A stretch of DNA of 64,000 nt from JBBQDZ01 sp038237515 (GTDB lineage Bacteria; Actinomycetota; Thermoleophilia; Gaiellales; Gaiellaceae). The notes under the pieces were generated by a model. It was not told the DNA's origin, did not search any database, and saw only the letters and a program-made list of their open reading frames with translations. Made by a program: the position numbers and the translations under genes. How positions within the stretch are numbered: the stretch's first letter is position 1; each line of letters opens with the position of its first letter. Shown one piece after another: positions 33,466 through 41,733 of this stretch. The stretch lies in NCBI GenBank assembly GCA_038237515.1, contig JBBRYP010000006.1:1-64000 (forward strand), given 5' to 3'.

Positions 33466-33854
33466 CCTTGCCCGAGCGCCTGCACGAGCGCGGCGCTGTC
33501 CACGTACTCGCGGAAGCGAAAGACCTTCCCATCGCGCAGCTCCCACAAGTGTGCGAACGGCGCCTCGGCTTCCCCGCCGGCGCCTCGCGCGCGATGCCGG
33601 CCGAGGACCACGACGGTGTCGCCCGTCTCCAGGAACTCCTCCGGTAGAACTCGGAGCTCCTCGTACAGCTCCGGCAGCTTCGAGAAGAAGCCGCCGACGC
33701 CCTCGCGCCCGCGGAAGACCTCGCCGCTGAACGGGAGCCCGGTCGAGTAGGACTCCCAGGAGATCGAATCGTCGAAGCGCGAGAGAACGTCGGCGATGTC
33801 CTGGCGCGCGAACGCCTCGTAGCCGCCGCGGATCGTGTCGAGGTTGGTCGACAC
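33462..33854 (-). CDS. SnoaL/NTF2-like small protein
   Basis: A 130-residue protein with the pattern of the SnoaL-like/NTF2 cone fold: an N-terminal helix (IRGGYEAFARQDIADVLSRF), then FSGEVFRGREGVGGFF and closing strands AHLWELRDGKVFRFREYVD. Members bind or isomerise small molecules; none of the known catalytic signatures is distinct enough to assign a reaction. GTG 33852-33854 has an AGG-type SD. It lies at the end of the minus-strand gene group that starts with the flippase at 38401. Confidence 0.8.
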   Translation of the reverse strand: MSTNLDTIRGGYEAFARQDIADVLSRFDDSISWESYSTGLPFSGEVFRGREGVGGFFSKLPELYEELRVLPEEFLETGDTVVVLGRHRARGAGGEAEAPFAHLWELRDGKVFRFREYVDSAALVQALGQG

Positions 33855-33895
33855 GGCTACACCTCGCCGATTCGACGCATCCCGCACTCCGGTTG

Positions 33896-34882
33896 TCAAG
33901 GCACAACCGTCGAAGGGTGCCCGCGCAGCCACTCGAGGTCGGCGTCGACGAGGAGCCGGACGAGATCGTGGAAATCGACCGTCGGCGACCAGCCGAGCCG
34001 CTCGCGTGCCCGCGCCGCGTCTCCCACCAGGTCGTGGAGCTCGGCAGCGCCGCGCTGCAGCGACTCGTCCACCCGCACGTGCTCGCGCCAGTCGAGGCCG
34101 ACGTGGGCGAAGGCGCACTCGACGAGCTCGCGGACGCTATGGGCGACGCCGGTCGCGATCACGTAGTCGTCGGGCTCTTCGCGCTGGAGCATCAGCCACA
34201 TCGCGCGCACGTAGTCGGCGGCATAACCCCAGTCGCGCCTCGCCTCGAGGTTCCCGAGCCGCAGCTCCGCCTGCAGGCCGAGGCTGATCGATGCGGCCGC
34301 GTGCGCCACCTTGCGGGGGACGAAGTCGAGCGGGCGCCGCGGCGACTCGTGGTTGTAGAGGATGCCCGAGCTCGCGTGGAGCCCGTAGCGGCGGCGGTAG
34401 CTGCGCGCGATGAAGTGGGCGTACGCCTTCGCCACGCCGTAGGGCGTCAGCGGCGCCAGCGGGGTCTCCTCGCTCTGCGGCACCTCGCGCGGCTCGCCGA
34501 AGATCTCACTCGAGGAGGCCTGGTAGAAGCGGGCGCCCGAATCGACCTCGCGAATCGCCTCGAGAAGCGCGGTCGCGCCGACGGCAGCGAACTCGGCCGT
34601 CAGCACCGGCTGCTCCCAGGACGCCGGTACGAAGGACGGCGCCGCGAGGTTGTAGACCTCGTGCGGGCGCGACGCCTGCAGCGCCGCGACGAGGGAGCTC
34701 GCGTCGAGCAGGTCTGCCCGGAGCAGCTCGACGCGGTCGCGGACGACGGCCAGGTTCGGGTGCTCCCGCTCGGGCTCGCGCACGATCCCGTAGACCTCGT
34801 AGCCCTCGTCGAGCAGGAGCTCCGCCAGGTAGGAGCCGTCCTGGCCGCCGATGCCGGTGAGGAGGGCGCGGCGTGCGCTCAT
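33896..34882 (-). CDS. gmd: GDP-mannose 4,6-dehydratase
   Basis: This enzyme converts GDP-D-mannose to GDP-4-keto-6-deoxymannose. The 328-residue extended SDR begins RRALLTGIGGQDGSYLAELL (the GMD version of GxxGxxG). It has VYNLAAPSFVPASWEQP near residue 85, SSSEIFGEP near 125, the catalytic YGVAKAYAH (YxxxK) near 150, and the family-specific GILYNHESPRR near 175. Its product can feed the GDP-fucose-synthase-like enzyme at 39555. ATG 34880-34882 overlaps the stop of the methyltransferase gene. Confidence 0.93.
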   Translation of the reverse strand: MSARRALLTGIGGQDGSYLAELLLDEGYEVYGIVREPEREHPNLAVVRDRVELLRADLLDASSLVAALQASRPHEVYNLAAPSFVPASWEQPVLTAEFAAVGATALLEAIREVDSGARFYQASSSEIFGEPREVPQSEETPLAPLTPYGVAKAYAHFIARSYRRRYGLHASSGILYNHESPRRPLDFVPRKVAHAAASISLGLQAELRLGNLEARRDWGYAADYVRAMWLMLQREEPDDYVIATGVAHSVRELVECAFAHVGLDWREHVRVDESLQRGAAELHDLVGDAARARERLGWSPTVDFHDLVRLLVDADLEWLRGHPSTVVP

Positions 34883-35658
34883 CGGCGAACGAAGGTCAGC
34901 CGCACGACGTCGCCGGCGGGATCCTCCCGCTCGCGCGCGAGGAGCCCGAAGAACGGCCCCAGCGGGAGGAGCCAGGGGAAGAGCCGGTTGTAGAGGGCGT
35001 TCAGGTTGGGCTGGAGGCGCACGGTGCTGCGGCTCCGGAGCTCGAGTGCGGCCGCGGCGGTGACCAGCCGCTCGACCGCTGCGTCGTCGTACCAGCGCTG
35101 GAAGAAGTGGCGGCCGTCCACGCTCGCGCCGTGGTCGGCGTACGCCGGGCGGTCGTGGTGCTCGTCCCAACCGCGACGCGCGTGCGGGAGGGTGATCACC
35201 ACGCGGCCGCCAGGTCGCGTGATCCGCGCGAGCTCGCGCAGAGCCTGCTCGTCGCCCCCGCCCGGGATGTGCTCGAGCACCGAGACGCTGTAGGCGTGGT
35301 CGAAGCTCTCGTCCGCGTACGCGAGCGCTCGCCCGTCGGCGTGCTCGAAGCGCAGGCGCGGCTCGCCCTGCGTCAGACGACGCCAGGTCTCGACCTCGGC
35401 CTCGAGCTCGTCGACCGACGTGACCTCGGCGCCGGCCCGAGCGAGTGCGACGGCGAGCAGCTTCGGGCTCGCGAGGTCGAGGATCTTCTCGCCGGGTGCC
35501 GCGCGAAGCTCGCGGGCGGTCGCCGGCAGTTCGAGGTAGCGACTCGGGTCGAGCGGCACGACGATGCGAATCACTGCCTGCCGGTGGTAGCCGTGGCGGG
35601 CGAGGTGGCGCAGTCCAAGCCCGACGCTCGTCCGGTAGAGCGGCCACCAGTCACGCAT
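34879..35658 (-). CDS. Class I SAM-dependent methyltransferase
   Basis: A 259-residue protein with motif I KILDLASPKLLAVALARAGA near residue 54 (the glycines of the usual GxGxG are replaced by D-L-A-S-P-K, noteworthy), VTSVDELEAEVETWRRL, and YSVSVLEHIPGGGDEQALRE near 115. The C-terminal part (ALYNRLFPWLLPLGPFFG) is hydrophobic and may touch the membrane. The position before gmd suggests a role in sugar or lipid methylation. ATG 35656-35658 overlaps the upstream stop (ATGA). Confidence 0.78.
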   Translation of the reverse strand: MRDWWPLYRTSVGLGLRHLARHGYHRQAVIRIVVPLDPSRYLELPATARELRAAPGEKILDLASPKLLAVALARAGAEVTSVDELEAEVETWRRLTQGEPRLRFEHADGRALAYADESFDHAYSVSVLEHIPGGGDEQALRELARITRPGGRVVITLPHARRGWDEHHDRPAYADHGASVDGRHFFQRWYDDAAVERLVTAAAALELRSRSTVRLQPNLNALYNRLFPWLLPLGPFFGLLAREREDPAGDVVRLTFVRR

Positions 35659-36296
35659 CAGCTCGTGCGCCGGCGCTTGAGGACGAAGCGCTCGCCGTCC
35701 CGAAGGACGAGCTCCCACCCCTCGGCCCCGAGCGCGTTCAGCTCTTTCTCGAGGTCACCTTCATCCGGAAGGACGCGGTACTCCCAGGAGAAGTTGAGTT
35801 CACTCCGCCTCCTCCAACGCCGATGGACGCCCTGCTCCCCCGCTTGCGGCAGCTCGGGTAGCGGGCCGGGCAGCATGCGGATGATCTCGTTGCGGATCTT
35901 CTCCGCGCCCGCGCCGAGATCGAGCAGGATGGCAGCGGCGACGCCTTCGTTCTCGCGCACCAACCCGAGCAGGATGTGCTCGGTGCCGATGTAGTTGTGA
36001 CCGAGCGAAAGCGCCTCTCGCAGAGACAGCTCGAGCACTTTCTTCGCGCGCGGCGTGAACGGAATCTGCCCCGAGGTGACCTCGTCGCCCTGACCGACGA
36101 TCCGCGCCACCTGCGCGCGCACCTCCTCGACCGTGATTCCGAGCGACTCCAGCACCCGCGCGGCGAGGCCCTCCTCCTCCCGGAGCAGGCCCAGCAGGAT
36201 GTGCTCGGTGCCGATGTAGTTGTGCTCGAGCGCCCGCGCCTCTTCCTGGGCGAGGACGACGACCTGGCGTGCTTTCTCCGTGAAGCGTTCGAACAT
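35658..36296 (-). CDS. Stand-alone Clp-N domain protein with a C-terminal DUF4177-like domain
   Basis: The 212-residue protein opens MFERFTEKARQVVVLAQEEA and contains two Clp-N repeats, each with HNYIGTEHILLGL (about residues 25-37 and 99-111), like the N-terminus of ClpC. There is no ATPase module. After a basic linker (about 150-165) the last about 45 residues read FSWEYRVLPDEGDLEKELNA and GAEGWELVLRDGERF, the DUF4177 pattern. It may be an adaptor or decoy for Clp substrate recognition, an inference. A TAGGCT -10 6 nt before the ATG includes the stop codon of the upstream deaminase gene. Confidence 0.85.
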   Translation of the reverse strand: MFERFTEKARQVVVLAQEEARALEHNYIGTEHILLGLLREEEGLAARVLESLGITVEEVRAQVARIVGQGDEVTSGQIPFTPRAKKVLELSLREALSLGHNYIGTEHILLGLVRENEGVAAAILLDLGAGAEKIRNEIIRMLPGPLPELPQAGEQGVHRRWRRRSELNFSWEYRVLPDEGDLEKELNALGAEGWELVLRDGERFVLKRRRTS

Positions 36297-36302
36297 TCCG
36301 GA

Positions 36303-36308
36303 AGCCTA
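36303..36308 (-). promoter_or_regulatory. Putative -10 of the Clp-N gene, built on the upstream TAG stop
   Basis: TAGGCT on the minus strand ends 6 nt before the ATG at 36296. Its first three bases (36306-36308) are the stop codon of the deaminase gene. Confidence 0.4.
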
Positions 36309-36911
36309 GGCGAGGGCAGGCCACAGCCCCGGGAGCGCCTCTGCCAGCGAGCCCACCGCCGGCTCGATCCTCCGGGCCCGCTCGACGAGCTCCGGGCGCC
36401 GGTCGGTGTAGCTCGCGATCACGTTCCCGTCGGGCCGGCTACGCAGGAAGAACGCGACGTGCAGCAGTTCCGGCAGAAGGCCGAACGGGCCAGGCAGGGG
36501 ACCCTCGATGCGAACCGGGTGCGCGAGCATGTCGTCGTTCCCCCGCACGCGACCGACTGCACCGCCGTAGGGATCCTCGGCCGCGTAGCGGACGGTTCCC
36601 ACGCGCGTCATGTAGGCGGCGCCGAGGCAGAGGAGGCATGGCTCGAGCGACGAGTAGAGCGTCCACCCCTCGTACGTGCGCGTCGAGGTCAGGCCCACGA
36701 GGAGGTTCAGCTCCGCGTGCGCCAGCCGCGACCGCGACAGCTGGGGCGGCGCCGGATCGTCCTCGAAGATGCGATTACGGGCCCGCCCGACGATCGCACC
36801 CGCCTCGTCGGCCAGGACCGCACCCACGGGGATCGAGCCGGCCCGATACGCCTCCCACATCAGCTCGAACGTCGCGCGCCAGGCCGGACCGAGCTCCTCC
36901 CAGCCCGTCAA
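36306..36911 (-). CDS. Cytidine/deoxycytidylate deaminase-superfamily protein
   Basis: A 201-residue zinc deaminase-fold protein. The metal and catalytic motif HAELNLLVGL (H-A-E) lies near residue 63 and PCLLCLGAAYMTRV (PCxxC) near 92, both intact. IPVGAVLADEAGAIVGRARN at the N-terminus resembles tRNA-adenosine and guanine deaminases. The C-terminal about 70 residues are specific to this protein. The start is a TTG at 36909-36911 overlapping the flippase stop (TTGA). The substrate, whether base, nucleotide or tRNA, cannot be told from sequence. Confidence 0.82.
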   Translation of the reverse strand: MTGWEELGPAWRATFELMWEAYRAGSIPVGAVLADEAGAIVGRARNRIFEDDPAPPQLSRSRLAHAELNLLVGLTSTRTYEGWTLYSSLEPCLLCLGAAYMTRVGTVRYAAEDPYGGAVGRVRGNDDMLAHPVRIEGPLPGPFGLLPELLHVAFFLRSRPDGNVIASYTDRRPELVERARRIEPAVGSLAEALPGLWPALA

Positions 36912-38401
36912 TGGAGCGTCCGCACGTAGGCCCACGCATCGCGGAGCCCGGCCGGCCGCAGCACGCCCAGCAGGAGACCGTAGAGCGCGAGCCCCGCGAG
37001 CGCGGCCGGGATTCCCCCCACGACGACCGAGAGCACACCGAAGGACGCCGCGGCGAGAACGGTCTCGAGGACGGCCAGCCGCCCGAGCCCGAAGAACGAG
37101 ATCGCGAGCGTCCGCGGCGAGAGCGAGTAGAGCAGCGCGCCGACGACGAGGAAGGTCGAAAGTGCGAGCGCGATCTCGATGCCGACCAGGCCGAACGCCC
37201 GGCGGAGCGCCAGTGCGAGCGCCAGGTGCACGCCCACCGCCGCGATCGCGAGCGGCACGAGCAGCCGCGTCCGCTGGAAGACGAAGGCGAGCGGGAACGC
37301 GAGCGTGTACGCAACGGAGGCGAACATCCAGGGGGAGAGGTAGACGACGAGCCGGCCGAGTTCGCGGCCGACGTGGCCGGAGAATGCGTCTCCGAGCACG
37401 GTCGTGACGACCCGACCGCCGACGAGCGCGAACACGCCCGCCGCAGCCGCGATCAGGGCGACGCTCAGCCAGGAGGAGTGCACGACGTGTGCAGCGGCCT
37501 CCTCGACTCCGACTCCGCGGCGGGTCAGCGGCGCTGAGGAGATGAGGGCGACCGAGGCCGCGGTGACGGCGACGAAGACGGCGGCGATCAGGTAGGCGTA
37601 GGAGAAGCTCGTGACCTTCCCGACTCCGAGGCCCGCGGCGAGTCGCAGGCAGACGAGGTACAGGCCCTGGATCGCGATGGGGACAGCGGAGCCCTGGGTG
37701 AGCCGCCAGAGCCTGCGGGGAACCGCCAGAGCGCCCCTGCCGCCGGCGAGGTCGCCGCGCCACAGCAGTGCGACCGCCGGGATCCCGAAGGTGACCGTGC
37801 CGTTCAGCACCGTCGCCCAGGCGAGCGCGATCGTGCCGTGGGCATCCGCGAGGAGGACGAAGAGGACGAGCCCCGAGACGCCGCCCGCCGCGTACGCGAT
37901 CGCCGCGACCAGGTACTCGTCCCGCGCCGCGAGCGCGCTCACCGCGATCGCCGCGAGGAGCTGTGCGAAGGCGGCAGGCACGAGAAAGGCGAGGGCGCGG
38001 CCGGCGACGTGGGCGGAGACGGGCGGGAGGCTGCCCGTGATCGCCTCGCCGAGCGCGTGCGAGAAGACGACGACGAGGGTGCTGACCGCCGTTGCCAGCA
38101 CCACGAAGGCGATCAGGTAGCCGCGCGTCTCGCGCCCAAGCTCCCCCTCCGCCACGGCGCGCGTCAGGTCGGGGACGACCACGAGCCTGAAGGACTGGGC
38201 TGCGAGGACGAGCACGAGGTAGACGCCGTAGGCGGCGAGAAAGCCGTCGGTCTCGGCCGTCCTTCCGAACTTCTGCGCGAGGATCGCTCCCACCGCGCCT
38301 GCGGTCGCGCTCACCGTCATGAGCGAGAGCCCGGTCGCCAGGCCGCTCCTCAGGGCGCTCCCGCGGGTTGCCGGGCTACTCTTCGGGGAGCGCCCCTCCA
38401 T
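36908..38401 (-). CDS. MurJ/Wzx-like lipid-linked oligosaccharide flippase
   Basis: A 497-residue protein with about 13-14 hydrophobic segments and the MVF/MATE-like layout (for example SLMTVSATAGAVGAILAQKF and LAAQSFRLVVVPDLTRAVAE at the N-terminus). It would move a lipid-linked sugar unit across the membrane. ATG 38399-38401 faces the ATG of the divergent SDR gene with only 2 bp between (CATCGATG). A TTG at 38416 is a less likely start because it would overlap that gene. It leads a group deaminase-clpN-methyltransferase-gmd. Confidence 0.82.
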   Translation of the reverse strand: MEGRSPKSSPATRGSALRSGLATGLSLMTVSATAGAVGAILAQKFGRTAETDGFLAAYGVYLVLVLAAQSFRLVVVPDLTRAVAEGELGRETRGYLIAFVVLATAVSTLVVVFSHALGEAITGSLPPVSAHVAGRALAFLVPAAFAQLLAAIAVSALAARDEYLVAAIAYAAGGVSGLVLFVLLADAHGTIALAWATVLNGTVTFGIPAVALLWRGDLAGGRGALAVPRRLWRLTQGSAVPIAIQGLYLVCLRLAAGLGVGKVTSFSYAYLIAAVFVAVTAASVALISSAPLTRRGVGVEEAAAHVVHSSWLSVALIAAAAGVFALVGGRVVTTVLGDAFSGHVGRELGRLVVYLSPWMFASVAYTLAFPLAFVFQRTRLLVPLAIAAVGVHLALALALRRAFGLVGIEIALALSTFLVVGALLYSLSPRTLAISFFGLGRLAVLETVLAAASFGVLSVVVGGIPAALAGLALYGLLLGVLRPAGLRDAWAYVRTLH

Positions 38402-38403
38402 CG

Positions 38404-39558
38404 ATGACGAAGTCAAACAGACACCGACTCGCCTGGTCCGAGCAAGCCCTGGCCGACCTCCGGAAGGAGTTCCAGGATGCCTACCATGGGCGAACCGTTC
38501 TCGTCACGGGCGCCGACGGCTTCATGGGGTCACACCTCACCGAGGCGCTCGTCGAGATCGGGGCCCGCGTCCACGCCCTCGTGCGTGCGACCTCGAGCGG
38601 CGCGCTCAACAACATCGGAAACCTGCGCGGGCGGCTGAAGGTGCATTTCGCCGACCTGACGGACAAGACCTCGATCGACTACCTCGTGCGGGAGCTCCGG
38701 GAGGCGCCCGACCGGCCCTACGTCTTCCATCTCGGGGCTCAGGCCCACGTTGGCGAGTCGTGGCACCGGCCCTACGAGACGATCATGGCCAACACGGTCG
38801 GCACCCTCAACCTCCTCCAGTCGATCGTCGACCAGGGCCTGGAGATCGAGAAGCTCGACACGGCCGGCACCTCCGAGGAGTACGGCAACGTCCACGCGGA
38901 CGTACGCGAGCACCACACCTTCGACACGGACGAGAGCCTGATCCTGCACGAGCGCTCGCCGATCAACCCTAAGTCGATCTACGCGACCTCGAAGGTGGCC
39001 GCCGACTTCCTGACGATGAACTTCTACGACGCGTTCGGCCTGCCGACGCTCGTCACCCGCATGTTCAACAACTACGGCCCGCGCCAGAACCCGCGCTACG
39101 TGACGGGGACGATCATCACCCAGGCGCTCGAGCGGCCGACGATCGAGCTCGGCGCGCTCGATCCGATGCGCGACTTCTGCTTCTGCACCGACGGGGTGCG
39201 CGGCCACCTCACGGTTGCCGCGTGCGGCAACCCTGGAGACCTCTACGTCTACGGGCAGGGGAGCAACATCTCGATGCAGGCCTGGGCCGAGATGATCCTC
39301 GCGATCGGCAAGGAGGAGGGCTACTGGCCCGAGCGCGAGATCGCGCAGGTGGAGTCGCGCCATCGCCCGGGCTCGAGCGAGGTAATGGCGCTGCGCGTGG
39401 GTTACGAGAAGCTGAATCGCGAGACTGGCTGGACGCCGCTCGTCTCGTGGGAGGAGGGGATCTCCCGGACGATCGGCTGGTACGCCGAGAATCGCGAGCG
39501 CTGGATCGGCCGCGTCGACTGGCTGCCTGCCGCGCAGGCGAGCGCGCCGGTCAGGTGA
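38404..39558 (+). CDS. Extended SDR, sugar-nucleotide 4,6-dehydratase-like
   Basis: A 384-residue enzyme. A leading helix of about 28 residues precedes the Rossmann motif VLVTGADGFMGSHLTEALVE. It has FHLGAQAHVGES near residue 112, TSEEYG near 158 and YATSKVAADFLTM (YxxxK) near 193, then MFNNYGPRQNPRYVTG. This follows the dTDP/CDP/GDP-sugar dehydratase pattern, but the nucleotide cannot be assigned. It overlaps the GDP-fucose-synthase-like gene by 4 bp (GTGA), so the two probably act in sequence. Confidence 0.85.
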   Translation: MTKSNRHRLAWSEQALADLRKEFQDAYHGRTVLVTGADGFMGSHLTEALVEIGARVHALVRATSSGALNNIGNLRGRLKVHFADLTDKTSIDYLVRELREAPDRPYVFHLGAQAHVGESWHRPYETIMANTVGTLNLLQSIVDQGLEIEKLDTAGTSEEYGNVHADVREHHTFDTDESLILHERSPINPKSIYATSKVAADFLTMNFYDAFGLPTLVTRMFNNYGPRQNPRYVTGTIITQALERPTIELGALDPMRDFCFCTDGVRGHLTVAACGNPGDLYVYGQGSNISMQAWAEMILAIGKEEGYWPEREIAQVESRHRPGSSEVMALRVGYEKLNRETGWTPLVSWEEGISRTIGWYAENRERWIGRVDWLPAAQASAPVR

Positions 39559-40475
39559 CGACTCTCGTCACGGGCGGCGGGGGCTTCCTCGGGTCGCACC
39601 TCGTCGAGCGTCTCGAGGCGGAGGGCCGGGACGTCTTCGCGGCACGCCGGCGCGACTACGACCTGACGCACGAAGCCGACGCCGCGCGCCTGTTCGGCGA
39701 GGTGCGGCCGGACCTCGTGTTCCACCTCGCGGCGGAGGTGGGCGGGATCGGCGCGAACCGCGCGAACCCAGGGCGCTATTGGTTCGCGAACCTGCAGATG
39801 GGCGTGAACATGCTGGAGCAGGCGCGCCTGCACGGAGTGGAGAAGCTGGTGATCGTCGGCACCGTCTGCTCGTACCCGAAGTTCACGCCCGTTCCGTTCC
39901 GCGAGGAGCACCTCTGGGACGGCTATCCGGAGGAGACGAACGCGCCCTACGGCGTCGCGAAGAAAGCGATTCTCGTCGGCGCCCAGGCCTATCGCCAGCA
40001 GTACGGCCTCGATTCGATCTTCCTGCTGCCGGCGAACCTCTACGGGCCGCGCGACAACTTCCACGATACGAACGCGCACGTGATCGCCGACCTGATCCGG
40101 AAGATGCTCGCGAGCAGCGACGAGATCGTGCTGTGGGGCGACGGCTCGCCCACGCGCGAGTTCCTCTACGTGGACGACGCGGTCGAGGGACTCCTGCTCG
40201 CGAGCGCGCGCTACGACGGCGCGGAGCCGGTGAACCTCGGCGCCGGCAAGGAGATCTCGATCCGCGACCTCGCCGACCTCGTGGCGGACGTGACCGGCTT
40301 CGAGGGTCGAATCGTGTGGGACACGTCGATGCCGAACGGGCAGCCACGGCGCAGCCTCGATCCGTCGCGCGCCCTGGAGCTCTTCGGCTTCGCGGCGCGG
40401 ACGCCGCTGCGGGAGGGGCTCGAACGCACGATCGCCTGGTACCGGGCACACGCTCCCGCGCATGCGGCGGCCTAG
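39555..40475 (+). CDS. GDP-L-fucose synthase-like epimerase/reductase
   Basis: A 306-residue SDR starting VTTLVTGGGGFLGSHLVERL. It has FHLAAEVGGIGANRANPGRY near residue 58, the VGTVCSYPKFTPVPFREE active-site region near 105 and the catalytic YGVAKKAILVGAQAYRQQYG near 135, followed by NLYGPRDNF. These match WcaG/Fcl proteins, which epimerise and reduce GDP-4-keto-6-deoxymannose to GDP-L-fucose. A related 4-reductase product cannot be excluded. GTG 39555-39557 overlaps the upstream stop by 4 bp. Confidence 0.88.
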   Translation: MTTLVTGGGGFLGSHLVERLEAEGRDVFAARRRDYDLTHEADAARLFGEVRPDLVFHLAAEVGGIGANRANPGRYWFANLQMGVNMLEQARLHGVEKLVIVGTVCSYPKFTPVPFREEHLWDGYPEETNAPYGVAKKAILVGAQAYRQQYGLDSIFLLPANLYGPRDNFHDTNAHVIADLIRKMLASSDEIVLWGDGSPTREFLYVDDAVEGLLLASARYDGAEPVNLGAGKEISIRDLADLVADVTGFEGRIVWDTSMPNGQPRRSLDPSRALELFGFAARTPLREGLERTIAWYRAHAPAHAAA

Positions 40476-41388
40476 CAGGCTGCCTCCAAGGCTGCCGCGC
40501 CTAACCCGTCTGCTGCCCGCGCTGGTCGCGGTGCAGTGGCTCGCCGCGCTCGTCCACGCGCACCGCCACCACCACCAGACGACCGCCCTCGTCTACGCGA
40601 GCGTGCTCGTGCTCGGCCCCGTCGCGATCATCTGCCTCTACCGGATCGGCGTCGAGCTCGCCGGCCGGTGGCTCGGGTACCTCGCCGCGACGCTCTGGGT
40701 CGTCACCCCGTACGCGATCGTGCCGCTCTACGACACGCGGTTCCGGCACGGCGTCAGCCAGGAGATCGTCCCGCGGGCGATCGGGACGACGCAGAGCGGC
40801 GAGCTCGTCGTCGCCGTGCTCCTCCTCCTCGCCTGCCTGCTGACGTTGCGGGCGATCGACCGAGGGGGCTGGCGCGGTCTCACCGCCGGGCTGCTCGCCG
40901 GCGCCGCCGGAATGGTCGACGCGGCCGGCCTGCTTTTCGTCGCGCCCGCCCTGGTCGCGCTCCTCGCCGCGGGCCGGCTGCCCCAGCTCTTGCGCTTCAG
41001 CGTCGGCGTCGCCGCCGGTCTCCTCGTCGTCCGCGCGGCGGGCACGGGCAGCGGGGTCCACTACGGGAGCTTCCATCAGCTCCAGCACAACTTCACGTTC
41101 ATCCGCGAGTACTTCTACTCGCTGCGCGCGCTCGAGTTCCTCCCGATCGCCGGGGCGATCGCAATCGCCCGGCGCTCCCCGCCGGCGGCCCTCCTGATCG
41201 GAGGCTGGTTCGCCGCGTTCCTGATGATCCGCGGCAGCTCGACCGAGGTGCTCGACGGCTCGTTCTACCGGATGATGCTCCCCGCGCTTCCCGCGTACGT
41301 CCTGCTGGCAGCTTCGATCCCGCTTCTGGCGCCGGCACCGCGAGCGTTCCGGTCGACGGTGCTAGCGCGGCGCCCGCGCGTCGAGTGA
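40462..41388 (+). CDS. Membrane protein resembling the C-terminal part of a GT-C transferase
   Basis: A 308-residue protein with about 8 hydrophobic segments. It lacks the N-terminal acidic D-E loop expected in GT39-like enzymes and is shorter than them (usually 450 or more), so it may be a shortened relative. A loop reads VPLYDTRFRHGVSQEIVPRA. The ATG overlaps the preceding gene by 14 bp. Its 3' end overlaps the convergent DUF2304 gene by 27 bp. The function is unknown. Confidence 0.65.
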   Translation: MRRPSRLPPRLPRLTRLLPALVAVQWLAALVHAHRHHHQTTALVYASVLVLGPVAIICLYRIGVELAGRWLGYLAATLWVVTPYAIVPLYDTRFRHGVSQEIVPRAIGTTQSGELVVAVLLLLACLLTLRAIDRGGWRGLTAGLLAGAAGMVDAAGLLFVAPALVALLAAGRLPQLLRFSVGVAAGLLVVRAAGTGSGVHYGSFHQLQHNFTFIREYFYSLRALEFLPIAGAIAIARRSPPAALLIGGWFAAFLMIRGSSTEVLDGSFYRMMLPALPAYVLLAASIPLLAPAPRAFRSTVLARRPRVE

Positions 41389-41733
41389 CCCGTCCCCGAC
41401 CTCGGCCTCGAGCAGTGCGAGGCGCTGCGCGAGGATGACGTTCTGGTCTGCGAGCTTCGAGATCACGGTCGAGTAGTGAAGAAGGACGGCGAGGATGAAG
41501 AGCGACCCGACGGCGAAGAGCACCGCCGGCGGGTAGCCGGTTACTCCCACCCAGCCTGCGATCGTGTTGAGGCCGCCGCGCCAGGCCGAGAGGCCGAGGA
41601 GCACGAGGCCGGTTGCGATCCAGAGCAGCGCGTAGCGCTCGCGCAGCCGGCGCGACCGGATCAGCTCGAAGACGACGAGGAGCAGCACGACCGACGCGAC
41701 GGCGCCGGCGATGGAGACGACGAGGGGCGTCAT
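41362..41733 (-). CDS. DUF2304 membrane protein
   Basis: A 123-residue protein with three hydrophobic segments: VVSIAGAVASVVLLLVVFEL, LLWIATGLVLLGLSAW and PPAVLFAVGSLFILAVLLHY. A cytoplasmic helix (VISKLADQNVILAQRLALLE) closes it, the normal DUF2304 layout. DUF2304 genes usually sit beside a GT2 polyprenyl-phosphate sugar transferase, as here, and may help anchor it; this comes from neighbourhood, not biochemistry. ATG 41731-41733 overlaps the GT2 stop. Confidence 0.87.
   Translation of the reverse strand: MTPLVVSIAGAVASVVLLLVVFELIRSRRLRERYALLWIATGLVLLGLSAWRGGLNTIAGWVGVTGYPPAVLFAVGSLFILAVLLHYSTVISKLADQNVILAQRLALLEAEVGDGSLDARAPR

Noticed and set aside
36908..38416. TTG 38416 as flippase start
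   Set aside because: It would overlap the ATG of the divergent SDR gene, and ATG 38399-38401 gives a normal N-terminus.
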